Shown here in pieces: positions 24,839 through 32,055 of a DNA stretch of 33,548 nt. The translations under genes were made by a program, and so were the position numbers. Below the pieces are notes generated by a model that was not told the DNA's origin, ran no database searches, and worked only from the letters and a program-made list of their open reading frames with translations. Position 1 is the first letter of the stretch, and the number at the start of each line of letters is the position of its first letter. Source of the stretch: JBBTCJ01 sp038043285. GTDB lineage: Bacteria > Planctomycetota > Phycisphaerae > UBA1845. The stretch covers positions 1 to 33,548 of the forward strand of contig JBBTCJ010000147.1 of NCBI GenBank assembly GCA_038043285.1, written 5' to 3'.

Positions 24839-25474
24839 TCAGTATCGGCGAATGATCCCGATCACCACGCCCTGGATGTCCACGTCGCGGCTGAAAATCG
24901 GGCTGTATCTGGAATTGGCCGCCTCCAGCCGGACGCGGTTTTTCTCTCGGAAAAACCGCTTCAGCGTGGCCTCCTGCCCCCGCAGGAGGGCGACGACGGT
25001 CTGACCGTTGCGGGCGTTGGAACGCCGCTCAAACACCACCATGTCACCTTCGTGAATGCCCTCACCGATCATGCTGTCGCCACGGACCTCCAACACGCCG
25101 ACGGGGTGTCTGCTGGAAAAAACCGTTTCCAGGTCCACCGATTCGGACGATTCGATCGCCTCAATGGGTCGCCCGGCCGCGATCCGCCCCACCAGCGGGA
25201 GCAACGTCGGACGTTCATCCGGCAGCCGTGCCGAGGGCGTAAGCGCCAAAGAGCGAGCCTTGTTCGTACGCCGCGTCAGCAACCCTTTCTTGAGCAACGC
25301 CTCGACGTGCTCGAACACGGTGATTTTGCTGATGCCGAGTTCGTCGGCGATCTCCTGCAACGTCGGGGAACAACCATTCTGTCGCCGCCCGTCCCGAATC
25401 ATGGTCAGGATCTCGATTTGCCGGGGCGTCAAACAAAGCGATTCGTCGGTCGTTCTTCCTCGAAACTTGGCCAT
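24839..25474 (-). CDS. lexA: LexA SOS repressor
   Basis: The product is 211 residues. The N-terminal winged helix is LTPRQIEILTMIRDGRRQNG with TLQEIADELGISKITVFEHV. A linker leads to the S24 self-cleaving domain, with scissile Ala100-Gly101 (VGRIAAGRP), nucleophile Ser134 in GDSMIGEGI and general base Lys172 in EATLKRFF. It represses DNA-damage genes and cleaves itself when RecA is activated. ATG 25474 has GGAGG (25481-25485) 6 bases upstream. The nearest strong promoter lies at 25830-25858 and contains a GTTC-N7-GTTC repeat, the kind of operator bound by alphaproteobacterial LexA, which suggests autoregulation. Confidence 0.96.
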   Translation of the reverse strand: MAKFRGRTTDESLCLTPRQIEILTMIRDGRRQNGCSPTLQEIADELGISKITVFEHVEALLKKGLLTRRTNKARSLALTPSARLPDERPTLLPLVGRIAAGRPIEAIESSESVDLETVFSSRHPVGVLEVRGDSMIGEGIHEGDMVVFERRSNARNGQTVVALLRGQEATLKRFFREKNRVRLEAANSRYSPIFSRDVDIQGVVIGIIRRY

Positions 25475-25796
25475 GAGTTCCCTCCGTCAACGTATCCAGG
25501 CCCTCCGGGCCGATTGCCACCAGCGGAACCACCGACAACGGCCGCTTGAGCCGCCGGCGGCCGCCCCGCAACCCTTCGCCGTCCGCGGCGCGGTTGAAGG
25601 CCGCTCTCACGCGTTCGGCGATCGTCTCGCAATGTGCAAGGATGGCACGAGAAAATGTCGGTCCCGGAGGCCACGCGGTCCGGTATTCGCCTCCAGGACC
25701 GAACACACACAACGGCAGCGCCGTCGCCGGATCGCTCTCGCCTCGATCCGAGGCCGACGCACTGGTGTTCATGGACCAACCCGACGCACCTTCCAT
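25215..25796 (-). CDS. Unrecognised frame upstream of and overlapping lexA
   Basis: ATG 25796 is preceded by AGGAG (25804-25808) at a 7-base spacing and lies about 30 bases downstream of the likely transcription start, so translation initiation here is well supported. The frame runs 193 codons. The first 108 (MEGASGWSMNTSASASDRGE..., then ALPLCVFGPGGEYRTAWPPG, TFSRAILAHCETIAERVRAAF, RPLSVVPLVAIGPEGLD) precede lexA and have codon third positions rich in G and C like neighbouring genes. The remainder overlaps lexA in a different frame and is arginine-rich and not protein-like. Either the product ends through a frameshift or sequence error near 25475, or it is a genuinely overlapping gene. No homologue is recognised. 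Small SOS proteins such as cell-division inhibitors often sit beside lexA, but nothing here proves that role. Confidence 0.45.
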   Translation of the reverse strand: MEGASGWSMNTSASASDRGESDPATALPLCVFGPGGEYRTAWPPGPTFSRAILAHCETIAERVRAAFNRAADGEGLRGGRRRLKRPLSVVPLVAIGPEGLDTLTEGTHGQVSRKNDRRIALFDAPANRDPDHDSGRAATEWLFPDVAGDRRRTRHQQNHRVRARRGVAQERVADAAYEQGSLFGAYALGTAAG

Positions 25797-25829
25797 GGTG
25801 GCGCTCCTGTTCGCATTCCGTTTGGTGCA

Positions 25830-25858
25830 AGTATATCCGAACGAACACCGAACGTCAA
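25830..25858 (-). promoter_or_regulatory. Near-consensus sigma70 promoter of the lexA transcript
   Basis: On the minus strand TTGACG (25853-25858) and TATACT (25830-25835) are spaced exactly 17 bases apart, 5/6 matches at both boxes. A run of A (25865-25870) lies upstream, as in UP elements. The next start codon downstream is ATG 25796, and lexA begins at 25474. Confidence 0.85.
25839..25853 (-). promoter_or_regulatory. Candidate LexA operator, GTTC-N7-GTTC
   Basis: On the minus strand GTTCGGTGTTCGTTC contains GTTC-N7-GTTC exactly, plus a third GTTC between the two. It fills the spacer between -10 and -35 and touches the -35, the ideal place for a repressor. Direct-repeat operators of this form are established for alphaproteobacterial LexA. 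Its use here is inferred from position next to lexA. Confidence 0.6.
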
Positions 25859-25888
25859 GGCGCATTTTTTACCGCCCGCCCTGCAGGG

Positions 25889-26300
25889 GTGCGTGACAGT
25901 TCCAGCGGGCCTGTCGCGGTTTAAGGAGCACCGAGGTTGGGGGCTGAAAAGGCTGGTTTTGCACCGGACTACCCCAAGTTGGACAATGCGCCGTGAGAAG
26001 GCGTGCATCTTCAGCGGGTGAGATTCCCGCCCGGCAAGGGATCGCTCCAGCCGGTAGCCATCGGAGCAACGGCGGAGGCAACGAAGCCGTCGAAGCCTCT
26101 GGTGTAAGGGGTTGCCGCTGGGCGACTCGGCGAGCATGCAGGCCGTAACGCGAGTGAACGTCGAACAGGCCTTGAAAAGGGTGACGCGGAAGCCGACCCG
26201 CTTGTTTAACGGGGAAGGCCCCTGTTGCTGGGAACGAGCCGGACCTCGGACTTACAGAGGCGAGCGATGAAGACCCAGCGATTCCGCCAGGGTAGTGGCC
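25889..26300 (+). mobile_element. Truncated group II intron: 5' ribozyme part and start of reverse transcriptase frame
   Basis: It opens with the 5' splice-site consensus GTGCG (25889-25893). It then contains text typical of domain I of bacterial group II introns: GTGAGATTCCCGCCCGGCAA (about 26020), CAGCCGGTAGCC, CGGAGGCAACGAAGCC and GTAACGCGAGTGAACGTCG (about 26145). At 26267 an ATG with GAGG upstream begins MKTQRFRQGSG, resembling the start of an intron-encoded maturase, but the frame is lost after about ten codons and is followed by hairpin repeats. No reverse-transcriptase domain, domain V or 3' splice end is visible, so it is a dead 5' fragment. Recognition is from remembered sequences, and the exact 5' end is uncertain. 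Confidence 0.7.
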
Positions 26301-26305
26301 GGGTG

Positions 26306-26378
26306 TCCCATCCATCGCGAAGCGATGGGTGGGGTCTCCGGAAACGATCGACGGATCGATGCTCCCATCGATCCGTCG
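26306..26378. repeat. Two tandem hairpin-forming palindromes
   Basis: The first hairpin pairs 26307-26318 (CCCATCCATCGC) with 26322-26333 (GCGATGGGTGGG) around a GAA loop, with one G-T pair. The second is a perfect 13-bp inverted repeat, CGACGGATCGATG (26349-26361) with CATCGATCCGTCG (26366-26378), loop CTCC. They begin where the intron fragment stops and lie 134-206 bases beyond the flagellin stop. Neither has a T-tract, so they look like repeat elements rather than simple terminators. Confidence 0.65.
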
Positions 26379-26511
26379 TCGCACTCCGTCTTCGAGCGGT
26401 TTCCCCCAAAAAACCACCCGTCGTCGTTCAGGTTGTCGTTACGCCTGGCGGCGTACTTGGCTCTCGGTCTGCATTCGGCGCCCCCGGTCGGCCCCTGCCG
26501 CTGTGTCTTTG

Positions 26512-27984
26512 CTACTTGAGCAGCGACAGAATCTGCGCGGTTTGCGAGTTGGCGATGCCCATGAGCTGCATGGCCGACTGGATCAGCACGGTGTCCTGGT
26601 TGAGCTTGGCCGTGGCGACCGCGAAGTCGGTGTCGCCGATCACGCTGGCGGCGTCGGTAAGTCCGGTCTGCGCCACCTGCAGAGCGTTGATCGAGCCTTG
26701 CACCTGGTACTTCTGAAATCCGCCGAGTCTCCCTCGGGTGCTGGCTACGTCGGTGATGGCGTTGCGGATCGTGTTCATGGCCCCGGCCAGATCGGTCTTC
26801 AAGGAGACCAGTCCGCCGCTTTTCAGCTCGCTGAGCTTCTTGGTGGAGTCCCCGCCGGCAAGGCTGTAGGTTCCCAGCGAGTCGATTCCGATGGTCTCGC
26901 TTGTTCCGGAGGTGGTTCCAAGCTGAAAGGTGGCACCGCCCGATGCCTTGACCACAAACGACGTCGTGGTGGTAGCACCGGTGTTGCCCTTGCCGAAGTC
27001 GTCGGACACGGTGAAGGATACGTTGACGCCTCCGCTGCTGTACACCACGCTCATGCCGTCCGCCGAGGCGGTCTGTCCGTTGACCGTCAGGTTGACGTCC
27101 TTGCCGGCCTGTCGAACGATGGACTGGACGTCGTTGGTGGTGTTGCTGTCGGTGGTGGCGGTACCATAGGTGGTGTTGATCTTTCCTCCGGAAAGCACGT
27201 CCACACTGATAAACGCATCCGTCCCGTACTGCGACGAATTGAGCTTGATGTTGGTCGAGTTCTGAATGGCCGACACGCCCGTCTGGGCCTTCACCGCGTT
27301 GATCGCGGTCACGATCTGCGCCTGCGTCAGACCGCTGGCCAGGGACACGGTGGCGGTTCCCAGCGCGCCCTTGATGGCCACGCTGGTCGTGCCCGACGTT
27401 CTCGCCGCTCCGCCGGCAAAGGCAAAAGTCGCCGAAGCCAATTGCGCCGAGGCCACGCGTGAAAGCGACATAGTGGTGTCGGACGTACTCTGGCTGCGTG
27501 AATACACCCGCATGTTGGAGAGGTAGGAATTGCCCGACACGCCGGAGGTGTCGATCGCCAGGCTGCCGTCCAACAACCTTTTTCCGTTGAAGTTCGTGGT
27601 GCTGACGATGCGGTCGATCGCGGTCAGGGCGTTGTCGATCTGCGATTGGTTCGTCGCCAGCTCGGTGTCGGTGATGTTCGCCTTGCTGGCCGACGACGCC
27701 ACGATGCGCTCGATGTCCCCCAGCAGCGTGCTGATCTCGCCGATCGACGAGTCGGCGATAGAGAGCATCGCGTCGGTGCGCTGATTACTGGTGAGGGCGG
27801 CGGAGACGGCCGTCAACTCGGCGTTGAGCGTCTGCAGTGCGATCAGCCCCGCGGGATCGTCCTTGCCGGTGTTGATTCTCTTGCCCGTGCTGAGCTGCTT
27901 CATCGTTGCGGCCTGGGAGGCCGTGTTGTGATTCAGGATGTTCAGCAGAGTCAGCGTGTTGGTATTGGTTACGGTCAGTGCCAT
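26512..27984 (-). CDS. fliC: Flagellin
   Basis: The product is 490 residues. The conserved D0/D1 N-terminus (MALTVTNTNTLTLLNILNHN, then LSTGKRINTGKDDPAGLIAL and STLLGDIERIV) and C-terminus (GRLGGFQKYQVQGSINALQV, then SVIGDTDFAVATAKLNQDTV and MQLMGIANSQTAQILSLLK) pack into the filament. The Ser/Thr/Gly-rich centre (about 150-390) is the variable surface domain. Cysteine is absent, as usual for flagellins. ATG 27984 has AGGGAG 7-8 bases upstream. It stands alone, divergent from mnmE, with no other flagellar gene or chaperone in the window. I see no clear sigma28 or sigma54 site; an AT-rich TTTTATATCC (about 28051-28060) lies upstream. Confidence 0.95.
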   Translation of the reverse strand: MALTVTNTNTLTLLNILNHNTASQAATMKQLSTGKRINTGKDDPAGLIALQTLNAELTAVSAALTSNQRTDAMLSIADSSIGEISTLLGDIERIVASSASKANITDTELATNQSQIDNALTAIDRIVSTTNFNGKRLLDGSLAIDTSGVSGNSYLSNMRVYSRSQSTSDTTMSLSRVASAQLASATFAFAGGAARTSGTTSVAIKGALGTATVSLASGLTQAQIVTAINAVKAQTGVSAIQNSTNIKLNSSQYGTDAFISVDVLSGGKINTTYGTATTDSNTTNDVQSIVRQAGKDVNLTVNGQTASADGMSVVYSSGGVNVSFTVSDDFGKGNTGATTTTSFVVKASGGATFQLGTTSGTSETIGIDSLGTYSLAGGDSTKKLSELKSGGLVSLKTDLAGAMNTIRNAITDVASTRGRLGGFQKYQVQGSINALQVAQTGLTDAASVIGDTDFAVATAKLNQDTVLIQSAMQLMGIANSQTAQILSLLK

Positions 27985-28359
27985 GATCTAGCTCCCTTGG
28001 CGCATCTTCTCGATGCGGGAAACTTCCGGCTGAAACCCTCGCACGAACCGTAGGATATAAAATCGACCCCTGCAAAAGATTTTTCGGGACCGCCGAGAAC
28101 ATCACGCCCGGCGATGGCGAGAACCGCGAGTCGAGTCAAGTCCTGAAGGCCGACGGCATAGTCCGTCTTTGCGCTCCCAACCACGGAGATCCCAGCAGCG
28201 CACGACGCCGCCCCGACGGAGGTGACGTTCCCGCGATGATGATCTTTCGCGGGGCAACGCCCTTGTCGGCTTCCCGCCCTGGAATCACTCGTTGACGATC
28301 CTGCCGGCGAACGCGAGGATTCCCTCTGCCGACCGCAACCAAGCGTCCGAGGCCTGCGC
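27985..28359. other. Divergent intergenic region between flagellin and mnmE
   Basis: There is no supported gene in these 375 bases. An AT-rich patch at 28050-28090 (GGATATAAAATCG and AAAAGATTTTTC) probably holds the flagellin control region. TTGACG at 28294-28299 could be the -35 for mnmE, but no good -10 follows. Confidence 0.3.
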
Positions 28360-29778
28360 GTGCTGGACCGACTCCATCAGACCATCGTGGCCATCAGCTC
28401 CGCCCCGGGCCATGCCCCCGTGGGCATCCTCCGGTTGAGCGGACCTGACGCATGCGCCTTGGCGGAAGGACTGCTCAGGCCCGAGGACCGAGAACGAATT
28501 GGCGGCATGGCCGGTTCCACGCGCGCCGAGACGGACGTTGTCCTGGAAGACGGTCTTAGCGTTCCCGCTCGTCTCTATCTGTTCCGAGCGCCGCGAAGCT
28601 ACACCCGGGAGGATCTGGTTGAGCTTCATACCGTCGGGTCGCCGGTGGTTCTGGAGATGCTCCACCAATCCGCCGTCCGCCGGGGTGCCGCGCCAGCCTT
28701 GCCCGGCGAATTCACGGCGCGCGCTTTTCTGAACGGGCGAATGGATCTCGCGGAAGCGGAGGCCGTCGCGGGCGTCATTCGCGCCCAGTCCGATACTCAA
28801 CTCCGCGCCGCCAGGCGTATGAGCGGCGGCGCGTTGGCAAAAACGATCGCCGCGCTTCGTGACGATCTGGGCCAACTGCTGGCGCTGGTGGAGGCCGACA
28901 TCGACTTCGCCGAGGAACCGGTCGAGTTCATCTCGGCACCGTTGCTGAAAGAGCGGTTGGCCGCCCTGGGCGACCAACTTAGGAACCTCCTGGCCGGCGC
29001 ACGAGCGGCCGAGACCTTGGATCGACTCCCACACGTCCTGTTGTTGGGCCCGCCCAACGCCGGGAAAAGCTCGTTGATGAACCGTTTGTCCGGCATGCCC
29101 CGCGCCATCTGCGCGGCCGTCGCGGGAACCACGCGGGACATTCTCGCCGCGCCGATCCGGATCGGGCGCGGCGAAGCCATTCTGCTCGACTCCGCGGGCG
29201 TGGATGATTCGCCCGATGAAATCCTCGCCCAGGCCCGCGAACTGACCCTGGCGACGGCGGAGCAGGTCGATCTCGTCTGTTTTGTCGTCGACGCGGCGGC
29301 GGCGCCCGTCTCGATCGGTGCCACGTTGTCACCGTGGGCGTCGCCGGCGCGGGGTTTGCCGAAGTCCGTCGTGGCGGCCAACAAGTGCGATCTGCTTTCG
29401 GGCGACCGGCGCACCTGCGCGCTGGCGAGCTTGTCTTCGCTGCACCTCGGCCCCGTGGTGGCCGCCAGCGCGGTCGAAGACGGCGGAATCGACGACCTTC
29501 GCGCTGCGCTCGCCGACGCGCTCGCGTCGACCGACACTACGACGCTCGGGGAAGCGGTGCTCATCAGCGAACGTCAGCGAATTGCGATCACGGAGGCCGC
29601 TGACGCCTTGCATCGCGCGACGGAACTGGCCCAGGACGCACGGGAAACGATCGACTGCGCCGAACTGGTCGCCTTCGAACTGCGCGAAGCGCTCGACGCC
29701 CTTGGAGCCGTTACCGGCGCCGTCACCACCGACGATCTCCTCGCTCACGTCTTCGCAAACTTCTGCATCGGAAAGTAA
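28360..29778 (+). CDS. mnmE: tRNA uridine-5-carboxymethylaminomethyl modification GTPase MnmE
   Basis: The product is 472 residues from GTG 28360, with GAGG 8 bases upstream. The N-terminal folate-binding domain has GHAPVGILRLSGP, RSYTREDLVELHTVGSPVV and LPGEFTARAFLNGRMDLAEAEAV (split across residues 115-137). The inserted G domain has G1 GPPNAGKSS (230-238), G2 AGTTRD, G3 DSAGV (usually DTAG) and G4 NKCD. The C-terminus FCIGK carries the catalytic cysteine motif. With MnmG it modifies U34 of certain tRNAs. MnmG is not in the window. The gene is followed by a nested palindromic element that may terminate it. Confidence 0.96.
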   Translation: MLDRLHQTIVAISSAPGHAPVGILRLSGPDACALAEGLLRPEDRERIGGMAGSTRAETDVVLEDGLSVPARLYLFRAPRSYTREDLVELHTVGSPVVLEMLHQSAVRRGAAPALPGEFTARAFLNGRMDLAEAEAVAGVIRAQSDTQLRAARRMSGGALAKTIAALRDDLGQLLALVEADIDFAEEPVEFISAPLLKERLAALGDQLRNLLAGARAAETLDRLPHVLLLGPPNAGKSSLMNRLSGMPRAICAAVAGTTRDILAAPIRIGRGEAILLDSAGVDDSPDEILAQARELTLATAEQVDLVCFVVDAAAAPVSIGATLSPWASPARGLPKSVVAANKCDLLSGDRRTCALASLSSLHLGPVVAASAVEDGGIDDLRAALADALASTDTTTLGEAVLISERQRIAITEAADALHRATELAQDARETIDCAELVAFELREALDALGAVTGAVTTDDLLAHVFANFCIGK

Positions 29779-29789
29779 ACCAGTTTCGC

Positions 29790-29865
29790 TTTTTGTGTAG
29801 CGTCGCCCTTCATGGGCGGCGCTGTCAGGGAAGCGCCGCGGATAAACCGCGACGCTGCACAAAAA
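29790..29865. repeat. Nested palindromic element, possible bidirectional terminator
   Basis: The outer arms are TTTTTGTGTAGCGTCGC (29790-29806) and GCGACGCTGCACAAAAA (29849-29865), matching at 16 of 17 positions. The inner arms GCGGCGCT (29816-29823) and AGCGCCGC (29832-29839) are perfect, with loop GTCAGGGA. It starts 11 bases after the mnmE stop and lies between convergent genes. The T and A runs at its ends suit termination in both directions. Part of it recurs at 20490-20535. Confidence 0.8.
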
Positions 29866-29947
29866 CGGATTGGCCCGAAGGATGACGATCCCGGGCACGC
29901 GAGATCCGCTCGTACCAGGCGCCGCTGGGCCGTCGAAGACTGACAGA

Positions 29948-31264
29948 TCAAAGGGGAACGGTGTGTTGTAACACTCCGTTGACGTACACCGCGACGGGGT
30001 TCCGACCACCCTCGAAAATAGAGCCCCATGAACCCGCGTACGGCGTTTCCATGGGAATGACGGCCAAATCCGCGGCTTTTCCAGGCTCGATGGCGCCGCA
30101 GGTGTCGGCAACGCCCAGCGCGGCAGCGCCGTGGAGCGTGGCCAGACGCATGGCCAAATCGGGCGAAACGTCGGGGCGCGTGGTGCGCAGGAAGCGAAGC
30201 TCGTCGAGAATGGAAAGGGATGGATTGGTGGCCAGGCTGTCGGTTCCGAGGCACACGTTGACGCCGGCGCGGAGCATGTCGAGGACGCGGTGCGGCGGAT
30301 TGTCGAACGCGGCGTGGGTGCGGGGGCAGTAGGCAACGCCGGCGCCGGAGGCAGCGATGCGGGCGATTTCGGCGTCGTCGACGTAGTTGGCGTGGGCGAG
30401 GATCGTGTGTGCGGTGAGCAACTCGCTGACCGCAAGCAGCTCAATGGGAGAGCGATTCGATGCCACGATGCGTTCGTCCCATACGCCAATGGACCTCAGG
30501 AACTCCGCAAGCGGTCCGCCGGCGGATCGCGTGAATGCGGACTCGTCGGCGCACTCGGCAACGTGAACACAAGTGGGCAATCGCCGGTCGCGCACCGTTT
30601 GGGCACAAAGCCGGAGGGCGTCGGGTTCGACGGTATAGGGGGAGTGGGGGGACAGGCCGACTCGCCAGTGCCACGGATCACGGGGCCGCTCCCTCCCGGT
30701 TGTGATTCGAATTGCTCCGCCGTCGTGGTTTGGTCGGTCCACGTGGGGATGTCGATGACCTTGCGGCCAGTCGATCGCTTCGGCGAGGCGGTCCTGGAGA
30801 AGATGTCGTCGCGTGCCGATGGCGATGACTTCCCCGAAGGAGACGCCGCGAAGGGGCGATTCCGCGAGAATCGGACGCGTCTTCGTTGGTTCGCGGGTGA
30901 TGTCGCCGATGGTCGTCGTGCCCGCGGCGAGGCTTTGAGCGATTCCATCCCGAACGGAATCTCGTACCTCTTCCGGCGTGGGCGGCGACTGAATCAGAAG
31001 AGTCGTGATCTCGCGCAGCCAACTGGGAAACGGGGGCTTGGCAGGGATTCTTCCAGCAAGATGAGTAAGCTCCAAATGGGTATGGGCGTTGACCAAGCCG
31101 GGGCAGATGACGGCGTCGCCGTAGTCCGTGACTTGCTCGTCGGCGCGGCGAGTCAGGTCGGCTCTTCGTCCAACAGCGGTGATTCGACCCTGCAAGATTT
31201 CGACGGCGCCGTTCTCGATGACCGGCGAGGAGACGGGAACGACGTAGCGGGCGACAAGAATCAT
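29948..31264 (-). CDS. Amidohydrolase of the TRZ/ATZ deaminase group
   Basis: The product is 438 residues, a metal-dependent TIM-barrel hydrolase. It has NAHTHLELTHLAG (His61, His63 metal ligands), SPHSPYTVE, the later histidines in HVAECADE and HANYVDD, and Asp in LGTDSLATNPSLS. The flanking beta-sandwich ends in PGKAADLAVI. This group deaminates ring amines: S-adenosylhomocysteine, aminodeoxyfutalosine, guanine or cytosine derivatives. The opening NAHTHLELTHL with IPAKPPFPSWLREI resembles aminodeoxyfutalosine deaminases of the menaquinone pathway, but no other futalosine gene is nearby, so the substrate stays open. It overlaps the GNAT gene by four bases (ATGA), so the two are translationally coupled. 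Confidence 0.88.
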   Translation of the reverse strand: MILVARYVVPVSSPVIENGAVEILQGRITAVGRRADLTRRADEQVTDYGDAVICPGLVNAHTHLELTHLAGRIPAKPPFPSWLREITTLLIQSPPTPEEVRDSVRDGIAQSLAAGTTTIGDITREPTKTRPILAESPLRGVSFGEVIAIGTRRHLLQDRLAEAIDWPQGHRHPHVDRPNHDGGAIRITTGRERPRDPWHWRVGLSPHSPYTVEPDALRLCAQTVRDRRLPTCVHVAECADESAFTRSAGGPLAEFLRSIGVWDERIVASNRSPIELLAVSELLTAHTILAHANYVDDAEIARIAASGAGVAYCPRTHAAFDNPPHRVLDMLRAGVNVCLGTDSLATNPSLSILDELRFLRTTRPDVSPDLAMRLATLHGAAALGVADTCGAIEPGKAADLAVIPMETPYAGSWGSIFEGGRNPVAVYVNGVLQHTVPL

Positions 31265-32052
31265 GATTGTGGCGACGAGGATGTTGAACGCCCAAACTCA
31301 ACGACTTGGCCGTCTTCGACGAAACCCGCTCGCGTGAACAACATCCTCAGAGGTTCATCGCCTTCCGGAACCTGGGTAAGCACCATAGGAATGGTGAGAC
31401 GGCGGGCCAGTCCCAGCGCGTGGGCCAGCAGGGAGGCTCCGACTTTTTCCGGCGACGCCGACGGAACCACGTGGAGATCGACGACGCGGGCAATGTCGCC
31501 GACCTGATGCAGTCCGATACGTCCGACCGGTCGGCCGTCGATGTTGGCCACGAACATGTCCAATTGGGGATCGTCGAGTCGTTCGCTGGCCGCGTCGGCC
31601 AGGGTTTCGGCATCGACTGCGGCCTGGTTCGAATGCGATTCAACGAAGGTCGCGCGGAAGGCGGCGCGCATCGCTCGCGCGGGGAGGATCCGCACAGCGG
31701 CATCCGCTTGGATCGCCTCCCAGGTCGTAAGCCGCATGATCGTCGTTCGTCGCGGGACAAAGCCGCGCCGGGCAAGGAAGTCCGCAAGGATCGTCGGAGG
31801 AGTTCCCTCAGCCGGGGTCCATCCGCGGCACGTTAGGTTCTGCTGGGCGAAGCATTGCTCACATTGCTCAAACGCCACAGGGAGATCGGCGGAGGTCTCA
31901 AGGGATACTTCGCGAAACTGGTTCACTTCGGGAAGGGATGGAAATCGCTTGCAGGTGTAGGCAATGCCGTGGCCGAGCGTCTGCTTGTCGCAAAGCTGAC
32001 CGCAGTGCGCTTGCACGGCCCGCAACCAGGCGCCGACGGAGGTTCGTTCCAT
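31261..32052 (-). CDS. GNAT family N-acetyltransferase
   Basis: The product is 263 residues. The C-terminal half (about 115-250) is a GNAT fold. DMFVANIDGRPVGRIGLHQV is beta 2-4, RVVDLHVVPSASPEKVGASLLAHAL (split at about 200-225) is the acetyl-CoA-binding motif A in modified form, and MLFTRAGFVEDG is the typical end. The first 110 residues may be a degenerate second GNAT-like domain and include a cysteine cluster (CEQCFAQQNLTC, about 63-74). Substrate is unknown. ATG 32052 has GAAGGA 7 bases upstream. It starts 3 bases after the gatA stop and overlaps the amidohydrolase start by 4 bases, giving a tight three-gene unit. Confidence 0.85.
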   Translation of the reverse strand: MERTSVGAWLRAVQAHCGQLCDKQTLGHGIAYTCKRFPSLPEVNQFREVSLETSADLPVAFEQCEQCFAQQNLTCRGWTPAEGTPPTILADFLARRGFVPRRTTIMRLTTWEAIQADAAVRILPARAMRAAFRATFVESHSNQAAVDAETLADAASERLDDPQLDMFVANIDGRPVGRIGLHQVGDIARVVDLHVVPSASPEKVGASLLAHALGLARRLTIPMVLTQVPEGDEPLRMLFTRAGFVEDGQVVEFGRSTSSSPQS

Positions 32053-32055
32053 GCC

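Noticed and set aside
25869..26417. 182-codon minus-strand frame across the intron fragment
   Set aside because: It is antisense to recognisable group II intron sequence and has no domain.
30131..31507. A 458-codon plus-strand frame opposite the amidohydrolase
   Set aside because: Gly/Val/Arg-rich, no motifs, and entirely antisense to a gene with intact metal ligands.
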